In this document: positions 16,585-24,587 of the stretch, piece by piece
How the letters are laid out: the number at the start of each line of letters is the position of its first letter
Position numbering within the stretch: the stretch's first letter is position 1
Origin: Ardenticatenaceae bacterium
GTDB taxonomy: Bacteria; Chloroflexota; Anaerolineae; Promineifilales; Promineifilaceae
DNA length: 28,433 bases
Assembly: GCA_020634495.1 (NCBI GenBank)
Contig: JACKBR010000058.1
Span: 1-28,433 of the forward strand
Direction: 5' to 3'
Notes under the pieces: model-generated
Databases searched by the model: none
The model's input: the letters and a program-made list of their open reading frames with translations, nothing else
Told to the model about the DNA's origin: nothing
Program-made: the position numbers and the translations under genes

Positions 16585-18309
16585 TTAGACTGGATTATCT
16601 GAATCGTTTGCTTCGTCAGCTTGTTGACCAATTTTTGGGTCACGCGCATAGCCGTAAGCTACCAACAGGCTGGATACGGTGTTGGCATCGAACTGATCGA
16701 TAAGCTGCACAATCTGGTCAATGTCTTCAATGGTAATGTTGCGCCGGAACTGCTGTTTTCGCGTTTCTAGTTTACGGCCGTTTTCCCGATTATAGGCGTG
16801 CATAAAACGGCTCAATTCCTGCACAAACTCGTCGGCATATTGGCTGTGGCGTATCAGTTTGTCGCCTAGACCATACCGAATTTCATACAGCGCGTCGCGC
16901 CCGCGTGCTTTTTGCCCTTGCGGGATAACGGTGCTGCGGCGAATGGCTTCGGCGATGTTGCGAAACCCTTCGTTTGCCAAGATAGGTGCTAAAGATTGAT
17001 TATGGGCCAAGATTAATACCTCCAAATTACCCAGCGTAAACAGCGGTGGCCTGTTTTTGCTGGCAAGTTCAGACATGACATGTTGACTGTAGCCATGTAC
17101 GAATTGATAAAAAAGCGTCAGGTCACGCCCGGAAATAAACTGGCGATATTGACGCAGCAGGTTGTATTGATCCCCCTTCTTTTCATCGAGCCGAAAGACG
17201 ACACGGCGGTGCTCGGCAAGGAGGTCTAAGAATTGTTGAGCTTGGACTTTAGTTTCTACCTGTTGCCCGAGCCATTCGGGCAGCGCCAGACTGCTTAAAT
17301 TCATGGTGGCGTGGGCGCTGCCCAAATGCTTGTAAAAGATGGTTTCAATAGCGGCCACATGGTTGCCAGGGTTGGCATTTCGGGCAAATTTGCGCTGGCT
17401 GCCCTGCCCCGCCTGCCACTGCTCAATAAAGGTGATGCAGTAACTAAGCAAGGTGAGAATATCCATTTTTACGGCCGTTTGAGCGTACAGCTGTTTTTGG
17501 AAATTAGGAAAAACGGCTTCGTGTGTCCCCCAAAGCAATTGGCGCGGACGCAAAATGTATGTCTTGCGGTCTTTGGAGCCAGTAACAACGCGCGGAATGG
17601 CACATTTGTATAGTCCGGCAAATTTTAGCAACTCAATGAGCCAAAATCCTTTTAAGCCACCGATACCCAAACCGTTGGCTTTGGCGCGGTTGCCGCCCTT
17701 GCCCATGCCGGGGTTGACTACTTGAAGCTGGGCTACTTTTTCAGAGCTGTTGATGCCGTATTTTTTAGTAAGGGTTTTCCAATTGGCACTAGCCGCCTCC
17801 CAATCATTGGGGAAGCTGCCGTAGGCGGTCAAAATCAAGGCCACTAATTCAGGAAAGCACTCTTTGTGAGCATCCCACAGCTCAACCAATCCGTTGTAGG
17901 CAGCTGTCGCCGACATTTGGTTGATGATTGCCCATGTAGGCCAGGCTGGTTTGGGGGGAAAGATTCCCTGTTCGGCTAATTCATCGTCAGTGAGTTTTTT
18001 CTTTTTGCCTTCAAAATAGAGGTTGTTGCCCTGCTGTTCGGCCAGGTAATCGATGGGCTTGGGTACGGTGGTTTTCTTGGTTTTGGTGTTCAACCCATCA
18101 ATCAGGGCAAAGTACGGTACCGTTTGCACCCATGCTGGCGTGATGGGTTTGTCTATGTTGACACGGTAAGCTAGCCCCATGTCTTCTATAGTTAAACGGC
18201 CGTTACCTTGCGCCAGCGTTAGTTTGTACAAAAAATCAGCAAGTCCAAACGCCTCAAGTGTATCTGCCGGGGTTCCTGTTGTTTTTTCAATAAAGTAAGT
18301 GTTGCTCAT
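16585..18309 (-). CDS. cas8: Cas8-like large subunit of the Cascade complex
   Basis: A 574-residue protein in the large-subunit position between cas3 and cas7. It begins MSNTYFIEKTTGTPADTLEA and includes GLGIGGLKGFWLIELLKFAGL, KTYILRPRQLLWGTH and a basic C-terminal helical region (ENGRKLETRKQQFRRNITIED). The pattern recalls Cas8a1/Csx13-type proteins, but I place it by context more than by motif. Cas8 recognises the PAM and recruits Cas3. ATG 18309 overlaps the cas3 stop by four bases (ATGA), implying coupled translation. No separate small subunit (Cas11) gene is present; the helical C-terminus could be produced from an internal start, as known in other type I systems. Confidence 0.7.
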   Translation of the reverse strand: MSNTYFIEKTTGTPADTLEAFGLADFLYKLTLAQGNGRLTIEDMGLAYRVNIDKPITPAWVQTVPYFALIDGLNTKTKKTTVPKPIDYLAEQQGNNLYFEGKKKKLTDDELAEQGIFPPKPAWPTWAIINQMSATAAYNGLVELWDAHKECFPELVALILTAYGSFPNDWEAASANWKTLTKKYGINSSEKVAQLQVVNPGMGKGGNRAKANGLGIGGLKGFWLIELLKFAGLYKCAIPRVVTGSKDRKTYILRPRQLLWGTHEAVFPNFQKQLYAQTAVKMDILTLLSYCITFIEQWQAGQGSQRKFARNANPGNHVAAIETIFYKHLGSAHATMNLSSLALPEWLGQQVETKVQAQQFLDLLAEHRRVVFRLDEKKGDQYNLLRQYRQFISGRDLTLFYQFVHGYSQHVMSELASKNRPPLFTLGNLEVLILAHNQSLAPILANEGFRNIAEAIRRSTVIPQGQKARGRDALYEIRYGLGDKLIRHSQYADEFVQELSRFMHAYNRENGRKLETRKQQFRRNITIEDIDQIVQLIDQFDANTVSSLLVAYGYARDPKIGQQADEANDSDNPV

Positions 18310-20759
18310 ACCGTCTGACTCCTTTGATCTGCCAGGCGTAAAATGCGAACCAGCAAAAAGTAGACCAATCGCTGCTCGTTGTTCAAAAAATCAATAAGCC
18401 ACTCCCCCAGCGGTTCATCTTCTGTCACCTGTATTGGCACAGCGCCAGCCAGTGCGATGGGAAGCTGTACCGCCTGCAAGCCAGCCTGTATTGCAAGGGG
18501 CGCGTGACGATGATGTTGATAGGGCGTGTGGTCTTGTACAGATGGCGTGTGGTGACGGGCAACGGCCGTTACCGCCGCCCGAAATAGCACCTCACTTTCT
18601 CCCGCCATCTCTTCTAAAATGTCCAAGCCAGCCATAGCACTTTCTCCAGCATGATTGGGGCGCCTACCTAGCTTTTTTTGCACCTCGCGCTGACGGCCGT
18701 CGCGCGGGTCGTACCGGGTGTGTGCTGCCATGTATTCAGAAGGCACCGCCATCGATTGCCCGTCATAAAATTGTCCGACTTGCGCTTGCCATTTATGCGC
18801 CCACATCTGCCAATCAACATTCAGCTTGCCCAAATCGTGACAAGCAAACAATGTTCGACACATCTGGTCGAGTGCGTTTGGGTGTAGTTTGTAGATTGGC
18901 ATCCCTTCCAGCCGCTGGGCCACAAAAGCGAGTTCGTCATGCAGCGGGGCATAGCGCGTTTTGCCATCGCTTATGCCCTGCTGGTAGGCTTGGAACAGCC
19001 CTGTAACATGCTCGGCATAAGTTTCCAGTTCATAAGCAAAGGATTGGAAGCCGTGTTGTTTGTGGCGTTCAGGTGGGTAAGCTTCTTCATCGTCTGAAGG
19101 GGTAAAGCCAAAGCCAGTTATGGAGCTGTAGCTGGCAATGGTGGGCGAAATGGTTATCACTGGCGTTTTGCGTACATCGTTGGCTTCTGTTAACGGATAC
19201 CAGCCGTAATAGCGTTCGTTGCTGGGTGCTTCATCGTCCGTTATCAGGCGCATCCCCCACATCTCATATGCCGCTTCAACCGATTTAAATGCTTTGGCCA
19301 GCGTGCCAGGAAAAAGGCTAAAGCCATCATACGTCCAAGGGTTGGTGGCCAGCTTTTCATCTGTGCGTGGATTGGGATGTAGAAAGACAAAGCGATTGTC
19401 TACGTCTCGAATGAGCTGGGGAATCAAGCTACGGCCGTTCTCGTAATCGCGCATCGCCTTGATCATCTCTTCTAAATGGCGAAAGCGGTTACCCTGTAGC
19501 TCATCTAAAATTTGTTCATCAACCGGCTTGTGTACCGCATCGATCAACGCCTGTTCTTTGGAAAAAAGCATGGGTTGATCGGTAAATTCGGCCGTTTGTA
19601 ACGCTTGCCAGGTGGCATCACACAACTGTTGACCACGGGTTCCGATGTTGTACGGCATCAAATAAGGCTCACCTTGCTCGTCACGCGGCAGGTAAACAAG
19701 CACGCGCCCCGTTTCACCCTGACGGCGGGCGCAACGACCCGCCCGTTGTAACAATGAAGATGCAGGGGAAAGCTCAGTATGCAGCACGTCGCAGGTGGCA
19801 TCCACGCCTACTTCTATTACCTGGGTGGCAATTTGGATTAGCCTGGGGCCGTTATACTCATCTTGGGGAATACCAAATTGCTGGCGGATCCATGTTTCTT
19901 TAGCATCTCTGTCTGTTTTATAAAAGCGGGCATGGAGCAAATTAAGTACGGCCGTTCCCGCCACCAACTCATCTTCCAGCGCCGATGCTAATTCTCCATA
20001 CAGCTCTTGCGCGGCCTGTACCGTATTGCAAATGCACAACGTGCGTGGCACGTCATGGGCTAAAACGGCCGTGGCCGTCAGCGGCGCATCCACACTGAAA
20101 AAGCGACGATCCTTGTCTACTTGTGACCCGATTTTCTCCATCGCTTGCCGCTCGTCTGAAGTAGCAGGCACAACAACCGCATCCAGCAATTTGCCCAATC
20201 GGATAAGCATTGATGATGAGAATGTAGCTGTCATGATGATGAACGGGGTGATACCCTTAAGCATTTGCAGCATTTGTAAGGTTGTGGGCAGCGAGCTATC
20301 CGGGTCGTAAAGATGCAGCTCATCAAAAACGAGATAGCTGGACACAATGGCACCGGCATTGATATTTGCCCGTCGTCGCCCTACGCCATACGGCACGTTC
20401 AAAAAACTGCTCAATGTCTGGTCGATAGTGGTGAAAATCAGATCTCCTTCAAACTGTGGGTCGTCTGGTCGGTCACCCGTCTGAACTCTTACTTGCAAAT
20501 CGTCTTGCCAACCATATCGTCGGATTATTTTCTTGTACTCAGCTTCAAATTGATTGGCTAAAACTTTCATTGGTACAGAATAAATGCACTTTCTCGGGAA
20601 TTGATTTGCATGAAAATTTTTTCTGGCGTGTAAGTAGGGTAATAAAGCAGCAGTTGTTTTTCCGGCACCAGTTGGAGCTTGTAAGATTATGCTTTTCCCT
20701 TGTAAGAGATATTTTGCAACTTGTTCTTGGTAGGGGTATGGATCAATAAATGTACTCAT
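18306..20759 (-). CDS. cas3: Cas3 helicase-nuclease with C-terminal HD domain
   Basis: An 817-residue effector that unwinds and degrades target DNA. The SF2 helicase comes first: motif I APTGAGKT near residue 30, motif II DELH near 147, motif III MTATFSSS, and motif VI LQRAGRCARR. The HD nuclease comes last: YAEHV near 588, H641-D642 in FACHDLGKLN, NH in RRPNHAGES, ARHHT near 737, and a closing Asp in LRLADQRS. Most single-chain Cas3 proteins have HD at the N-terminus; the reversed order is best known from type I-G (I-U). All HD metal ligands look intact. ATG 20759 overlaps the WYL regulator stop by four bases, and its own stop overlaps the cas8 start. Confidence 0.92.
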   Translation of the reverse strand: MSTFIDPYPYQEQVAKYLLQGKSIILQAPTGAGKTTAALLPYLHARKNFHANQFPRKCIYSVPMKVLANQFEAEYKKIIRRYGWQDDLQVRVQTGDRPDDPQFEGDLIFTTIDQTLSSFLNVPYGVGRRRANINAGAIVSSYLVFDELHLYDPDSSLPTTLQMLQMLKGITPFIIMTATFSSSMLIRLGKLLDAVVVPATSDERQAMEKIGSQVDKDRRFFSVDAPLTATAVLAHDVPRTLCICNTVQAAQELYGELASALEDELVAGTAVLNLLHARFYKTDRDAKETWIRQQFGIPQDEYNGPRLIQIATQVIEVGVDATCDVLHTELSPASSLLQRAGRCARRQGETGRVLVYLPRDEQGEPYLMPYNIGTRGQQLCDATWQALQTAEFTDQPMLFSKEQALIDAVHKPVDEQILDELQGNRFRHLEEMIKAMRDYENGRSLIPQLIRDVDNRFVFLHPNPRTDEKLATNPWTYDGFSLFPGTLAKAFKSVEAAYEMWGMRLITDDEAPSNERYYGWYPLTEANDVRKTPVITISPTIASYSSITGFGFTPSDDEEAYPPERHKQHGFQSFAYELETYAEHVTGLFQAYQQGISDGKTRYAPLHDELAFVAQRLEGMPIYKLHPNALDQMCRTLFACHDLGKLNVDWQMWAHKWQAQVGQFYDGQSMAVPSEYMAAHTRYDPRDGRQREVQKKLGRRPNHAGESAMAGLDILEEMAGESEVLFRAAVTAVARHHTPSVQDHTPYQHHRHAPLAIQAGLQAVQLPIALAGAVPIQVTEDEPLGEWLIDFLNNEQRLVYFLLVRILRLADQRSQTV

Positions 20760-21805
20760 TTGTCGTCCCCAAAGAAATCTCGAAAAGTTTGAGCAATATC
20801 TGTCGTATCGTCGTTTTTAGCACCCCTTTGTACCTGCCAAGCATATAATTCAGCTATCTTTCGGGCTTCACCCATCATTTCGTCCCGTAATTCTTCTGGT
20901 CCCAACACCTCCACGTCGGCACCCCAACCGCGAATCCAGGGGAGCACCTCGCGCCATTCGGCTACCTGTGTTGTCCAGATCAGGTCGCCGTTTGGCAGCG
21001 GTTCCGGCTCTGATTGGTTGGGATGCCAGACGCTTTCTTGGACCCGGCGCACGGCCGTTTCCCCCCGAAACCGCAGCTTCACTGTCACCAACTCGCCGCC
21101 ACTATCCCAAATACCCCATACGTTGCGCACAAACTCGTTTTCGTCAAACGATTCCGGAGGGACAATCGGCTGGGTGGTGTCGGCGGCTTTTTCGATGCGG
21201 TTCAGCTTGAAAGGGATAATGCTGTTCATCATTTCGCTGTAACCCACCATGTAGATACTGTCATCCCACAAAGAGGGTTCCAGCAAATAAGGGCTGACCA
21301 GATGATTTGTCGTCTTGCGCGATTGCAATCCCCGGTAACGGATACGAATTTTGCGCTGGTCCACCCAGCAGTTGATAATTTTTTCTAAAACGGCCGTAGC
21401 CTCGTTTTGTTCATCGGCTTTTGGAATAAATCCGGTAGATTGCAGCAATCGATCCATCAATGGTTGGTTGAGCGTGATGGCGACGCTTTGCAACAAACTG
21501 ACCACGTGCGGGTTTGGCGAACGGGTTTGCCGGGCTGCTTTCCGGGCCATCAAGTGCAACATGGCATTTTCATATAAATTGATCCGAAGATTGGACATGT
21601 ATTTGCTGCGATCAATCTTCCAGCGTCCCCGTTCAACCTCGATAAATTGAATCCCCTGATCCATCAGCAGCATTCGATCTTTGTAAATTGTGGCGCGACT
21701 ATCTACCTCGACTATCTCGGCCAATTCTTCATCAGTATAAGCGCCCTGTAAATACCGTTTTTCCAACAATCGAAGTCGTTCTGTGCGTCCTGATGCTCTG
21801 CTCAT
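20756..21805 (-). CDS. WYL-domain transcription regulator heading the cas operon
   Basis: A 349-residue regulator. An N-terminal winged HTH (about 1-75: DEELAEIVEVDSRATIYKD, then EVERGRWKIDRSKY) is followed by a WYL ligand-binding domain (about 140-230: VDQRKIRIRYRGLQSRKT, then PYLLEPSLWDDSIYMVGYSE and PFKLNRIEKA) and a C-terminal WCX extension (LRFRGETAVRRVQESVW, then WIRGWGADVEVLGPEEL). WYL proteins bind nucleic-acid or nucleotide ligands and often control CRISPR and phage-defence genes. ATG 21805 is chosen because GGAGG lies five nt upstream. The stop overlaps the cas3 start, so regulator and effector genes share a transcript, which suggests autoregulation. Confidence 0.9.
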   Translation of the reverse strand: MSRASGRTERLRLLEKRYLQGAYTDEELAEIVEVDSRATIYKDRMLLMDQGIQFIEVERGRWKIDRSKYMSNLRINLYENAMLHLMARKAARQTRSPNPHVVSLLQSVAITLNQPLMDRLLQSTGFIPKADEQNEATAVLEKIINCWVDQRKIRIRYRGLQSRKTTNHLVSPYLLEPSLWDDSIYMVGYSEMMNSIIPFKLNRIEKAADTTQPIVPPESFDENEFVRNVWGIWDSGGELVTVKLRFRGETAVRRVQESVWHPNQSEPEPLPNGDLIWTTQVAEWREVLPWIRGWGADVEVLGPEELRDEMMGEARKIAELYAWQVQRGAKNDDTTDIAQTFRDFFGDDK

Positions 21806-21859
21806 TGCTACCTCCATGAACAGTTTACACAATCAATGTGCAAAAAATGGAAACACAAA

Positions 21860-21897
21860 TGCCGAATCCCAAAAATTCATCGTTTCGGAATTCGGCA
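21860..21897 (-). terminator. Inverted repeat after the DUF4258 gene
   Basis: TGCCGAAT (21860-21867) and ATTCGGCA (21890-21897) are exact reverse complements with a 22-nt centre. On the minus strand the second arm is followed by TTTGTGTTT, consistent with a weak terminator for the HTH-DUF4258 pair. It is also within the upstream region of the WYL-cas operon, so an operator role is possible. Confidence 0.4.
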
Positions 21898-21903
21898 CGT
21901 AGA

Positions 21904-22203
21904 TCAACAAGTGTAAGGTGGCTTGTGGCGAATGTGATGCATGCCATGGCGACGATTTCGCCATACAGTCATTACCACCGGGTCAGTAATGCTTAAAACC
22001 ACCGTCACTCCTTCAAGCCGGGCGAAATTATCTGCTTTTCTGAATGAATTCGGAATGTCTTTGCGCCGCAGATGCACGAGTCTGGCTCCGGCACAATGGA
22101 TCTCTTTGCCATAGCCAAGTATAAATGAAATTTGTTTTGCTGACACATTCCGCTGCGCCATTCGTTTGAGGGCATGTTTGGTGAAGATGATAGATTCAAT
22201 CAT
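21904..22203 (-). CDS. DUF4258-family small protein, toxin-like
   Basis: A 99-residue protein beginning MIESIIFTKHALKRMAQRNV. The HALKRM-x-RNVS-x-KQI pattern near the N-terminus and the later VTVVLSITDPVVMTVWRN strand are typical of DUF4258, a compact fold compared with RelE/ParE-type toxins. The basic C-terminus (RRHGMHHIRHKPP) could bind RNA. ATG 22203 overlaps the stop of the HTH gene by eight bases, so the two are surely co-expressed. Located between the divergent cas operons. A toxin role is inferred only from family and gene pairing; activity and target are unknown. Longer in-frame starts exist upstream but would overlap the HTH gene more deeply. Confidence 0.7.
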   Translation of the reverse strand: MIESIIFTKHALKRMAQRNVSAKQISFILGYGKEIHCAGARLVHLRRKDIPNSFRKADNFARLEGVTVVLSITDPVVMTVWRNRRHGMHHIRHKPPYTC

Positions 22204-22414
22204 TGTATTCGCTCCAGTGCAAACGGCCGTTGTCATCTTCCCAAAATCGTACACCTGTTTCCCGTTCAACAATCCCCATATCCTTGGTGAGCGTCGAGCG
22301 CGAAACGCCTAATTGACGGGCCAACTCTGCCTGGGAGATACCTTCCTCTGCCCTATGGACCAACCGACCAATTGAGAACAATCTGTCTTGCTTTTTGTTT
22401 TTGTTTCCGAACAC
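22196..22414 (-). CDS. Small helix-turn-helix protein paired with DUF4258
   Basis: A 72-residue protein from GTG 22414, chosen because GGAGG sits six nt before it and the residues upstream are not conserved-looking. A basic start (FGNKNKKQDRL) leads into a clear HTH: GISQAELARQLGVSRSTLTKD. It ends ETGVRFWEDDNGRLHWSEYND. Such a protein would bind DNA and repress its own promoter, the usual role of an antitoxin or small regulator. The dyad GTTTCC-AGTAC-GGAAAC at 22460-22476, about 46 nt upstream, is a candidate operator and also lies between this gene and cas1. It overlaps the following DUF4258 gene by eight bases. Confidence 0.7.
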   Translation of the reverse strand: MFGNKNKKQDRLFSIGRLVHRAEEGISQAELARQLGVSRSTLTKDMGIVERETGVRFWEDDNGRLHWSEYND

Positions 22415-22459
22415 GATAAACCTCCAAAATTTGATATATCTGGAGGTTGCCAATTCGTT

Positions 22460-22476
22460 GTTTCCAGTACGGAAAC
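22460..22476. promoter_or_regulatory. Operator-like dyad between HTH gene and cas1
   Basis: GTTTCC-AGTAC-GGAAAC is a perfect 6-bp dyad in the 166-bp divergent gap. A further GTTTCC occurs at about 22505. The likely reader is the adjacent HTH protein; binding could also affect cas1 expression on the other strand. Confidence 0.45.
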
Positions 22477-22580
22477 AAGCAAAATGAAATTTGCAAATAG
22501 ATATGTTTCCATTTTTGGCACAGCCGCGTGCTACCATCATTCACAATTAACTGTTCTCAATTCACAATTAGGAGTTAATT

Positions 22581-23624
22581 ATGCCCATCATCCAACACCT
22601 AATCGCCGACGAGTTCGGCAGCCACATCGGCAAATATCAGGGGAGGCTCAAAGTGACCAAAGCCAAAGAAGTTCTGGCCCAGGCCCCCCTACTCCACCTG
22701 GAAACGGTCACCGTCGCCAGCCGCGGCGTTAGCATCTCTGCCGACGCCATTCAGGCCTGCACCGAGCGCGGCATCCCCGTTCATTTCCTTAGCAGCCGCG
22801 GCAATCCCTATGCTGGTTTGTATAGCGCCGGCCTCATGGGCACCGTCCTTACCCGTCGGGCGCAGATGGCCGCTTACAATGATCTACGCGGTGTGCATCT
22901 GGCTTTGGGCTTTGCCGGGGGCAAGATTCAAAACCAGGCGACGCTGCTGAAATACACTGCCAAGTACCGCAAAGACAAAGACCCGGCGCTGTACAAAGAG
23001 CTGCACTGGCTGGCCGGCGAGACGGTTGATCATATGGAAGAGATTTGTACGCTCGACTTTATGGCTCCCAGAGAAAATTACTACCTGGACGATATTCGCA
23101 GTCATCTGCTTTCGGTAGAAGGCCGGGCGGCCAAAAAGTATTGGCAGGGGTTTAAGCTGCTGCTGCCGGAGGCACTCGACTGGCCCGGCCGCCAGGGGCG
23201 CGGTGCCCGTGATCCCTTCAACAGCGCCCTCAACTATGGTTACGGTATTCTCTACGGCCAGGTTGAGCGGGCTATCATTTTGGCCGGATTAGACCCTTAC
23301 GCCGGATTCATCCATGTAGACCGCCCCGGCAAGCCCAGCCTGGTGCTGGACTTAATTGAGGAGTTTCGTGCCCCGGTAGTTGACCGTACGCTCTTGGGAT
23401 TGGTGAATAAGGGGGTAGCCATCGAGCAAGATGAACAGGGCCGGCTTGTAGAAAAAACACGCCGCTTTCTTGCAGAAAAGGTCCTGGCTCGACTGGAGAG
23501 CCAGGAGCGGTATGAAAAGAAACGGCATCCACTGCGCGCCATCATTCAAATGCAGGCCCGCCGCCTGGCTTCTTATGTGCGCGGCGAGCGGGATAGTTAC
23601 GATCCGTTTTTAGCCAGCTGGTGA
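22581..23624 (+). CDS. cas1: Cas1 integrase
   Basis: A 347-residue metal-dependent integrase that, with Cas2, inserts new spacers at the leader end of the array. The beta-sheet N-terminal domain (about 1-85) is followed by the helical catalytic domain with E180 (SVEGRAAKKYW), H245 (AGFIHVDRPGKPS) and D257 (LVLDLIEEFR), the standard Glu-His-Asp set. The segment RDPFNSALNYGYGILYGQVE is strongly typical of Cas1. Length is normal. AGGAG lies six nt before ATG 22581. It opens the plus-strand adaptation cassette cas1-cas2-cas4, divergent from the effector operon. Confidence 0.97.
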   Translation: MPIIQHLIADEFGSHIGKYQGRLKVTKAKEVLAQAPLLHLETVTVASRGVSISADAIQACTERGIPVHFLSSRGNPYAGLYSAGLMGTVLTRRAQMAAYNDLRGVHLALGFAGGKIQNQATLLKYTAKYRKDKDPALYKELHWLAGETVDHMEEICTLDFMAPRENYYLDDIRSHLLSVEGRAAKKYWQGFKLLLPEALDWPGRQGRGARDPFNSALNYGYGILYGQVERAIILAGLDPYAGFIHVDRPGKPSLVLDLIEEFRAPVVDRTLLGLVNKGVAIEQDEQGRLVEKTRRFLAEKVLARLESQERYEKKRHPLRAIIQMQARRLASYVRGERDSYDPFLASW

Positions 23625-23625
23625 T

Positions 23626-23651
23626 CAGTAATCAGTGAACCAGTAATCAGT
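23626..23651. repeat. Direct 11-mer repeat between cas1 and cas2
   Basis: CAGTAATCAGT occurs at 23626-23636 and 23641-23651. The 95-bp cas1-cas2 gap is unusually long for an adaptation cassette and has no gene; the repeat resembles short dispersed intergenic repeats. Confidence 0.6.
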
Positions 23652-23719
23652 AGACAGTCTTTTACGGATTGATTGCTGACTTACTGAATACTGGCCTACT
23701 GGTCTCTGTCCAAAGAAAA

Positions 23720-24001
23720 ATGCACTGCCTACTAATTTACGACATCCCCGATGATCGTATCCGCACCAAAGTGGCGGACAAGTGCCTGGATTATGGCCTA
23801 GACCGGGTGCAGTTTAGCGCTTTCTCGGGCAATATTTCCCGCAATTTACAGGAAGAGCTCTTTCTACAAGTGACCGACCTGTTGAGCGATGAGGCAGGAA
23901 ACATCCAGCTGCTCCCAATTTGTGGCAAGGATTGGTCGAATCGGTTAACTCATATTTGTGAAGATGAAGCAGAAAGGGTAAAGGTCCCTGATGACAATTG
24001 A
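23720..24001 (+). CDS. cas2: Cas2 adaptation subunit
   Basis: A 93-residue ferredoxin-fold protein that bridges Cas1 dimers in the spacer-integration complex. It begins MHCLLIYDIPDDRIRTKVAD, with the conserved Asp D8 at the end of the first strand, and continues DYGLDRVQFSAFSGNISRNL, the usual Q-x-S-x-F region. ATG 23720 gives the standard length; upstream in-frame ATGs would add non-conserved residues, and only a weak AAAGAAA precedes it. The final 11 bases overlap cas4, suggesting translational coupling. Confidence 0.95.
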   Translation: MHCLLIYDIPDDRIRTKVADKCLDYGLDRVQFSAFSGNISRNLQEELFLQVTDLLSDEAGNIQLLPICGKDWSNRLTHICEDEAERVKVPDDN

Positions 24002-24587
24002 AGAATCATTTCTTTTTCGCGTTATTGACTTGAAGCAGTATGTCTACTGTCCCCGGATTTTGTATTATCACACGGTGTTGCCTCAGGTACGGCCGTTAAC
24101 CTATAAAATGGCGGCAGGCATTGCGGCACATACGGAAACGGAGCAGCGGGAGAAGCGGCGCAGCCTGCGCACTTATGGCTTGCAACAGGGTGAACGACAG
24201 TTTAATGTGCCGCTTTATGACCCAGAACTGCATCTTTCTGGTGAGTTGGATATGCTCATCGAAACAGCAACAGAGTTGATACCGGTCGATTTTAAGCAGT
24301 CGAAGCGTGAGGGGGATCATTTTTGTTTACAGCTGTTAGCTTACGGCCGTTTGCTAGACGCCGTTTATAATCCCCAACAAAAAGCGATATACCGCGGCTT
24401 TCTTTATCTTATCCCCAGCCGCCAGGCTGTGGAGGTTCGCTTTACTCCCAGTCTCCAGCGAAAATTTGACAAGGCGATGGCTCAACTGCGTATCATTGCC
24501 GAAATGCAGCAAATGCCGGAACCAACAAAGAAGAACGGCCGTTGTGTGGATTGTGAGTTTCGTCGATTTTGTAACGATGTTTTGTAA
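23991..24587 (+). CDS. cas4: Cas4 exonuclease for prespacer trimming
   Basis: A 198-residue RecB-family nuclease with an iron-sulfur cluster. The first cluster cysteine is C20 (YVYCPRILYY); the other three are C185, C188 and C194 near the C-terminus (RCVDCEFRRFCND). Nuclease residues are H47, D87 (SGELDML) and D100-x-K102 (PVDFKQSK), followed by the QLLAY motif. Cas4 trims prespacers and checks the PAM before integration by Cas1-Cas2. Length is typical. The gene overlaps cas2 by 11 bases and ends the cassette. cas4 after cas2 is a less common order than cas4-cas1-cas2. Confidence 0.95.
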   Translation: MTIEESFLFRVIDLKQYVYCPRILYYHTVLPQVRPLTYKMAAGIAAHTETEQREKRRSLRTYGLQQGERQFNVPLYDPELHLSGELDMLIETATELIPVDFKQSKREGDHFCLQLLAYGRLLDAVYNPQQKAIYRGFLYLIPSRQAVEVRFTPSLQRKFDKAMAQLRIIAEMQQMPEPTKKNGRCVDCEFRRFCNDVL

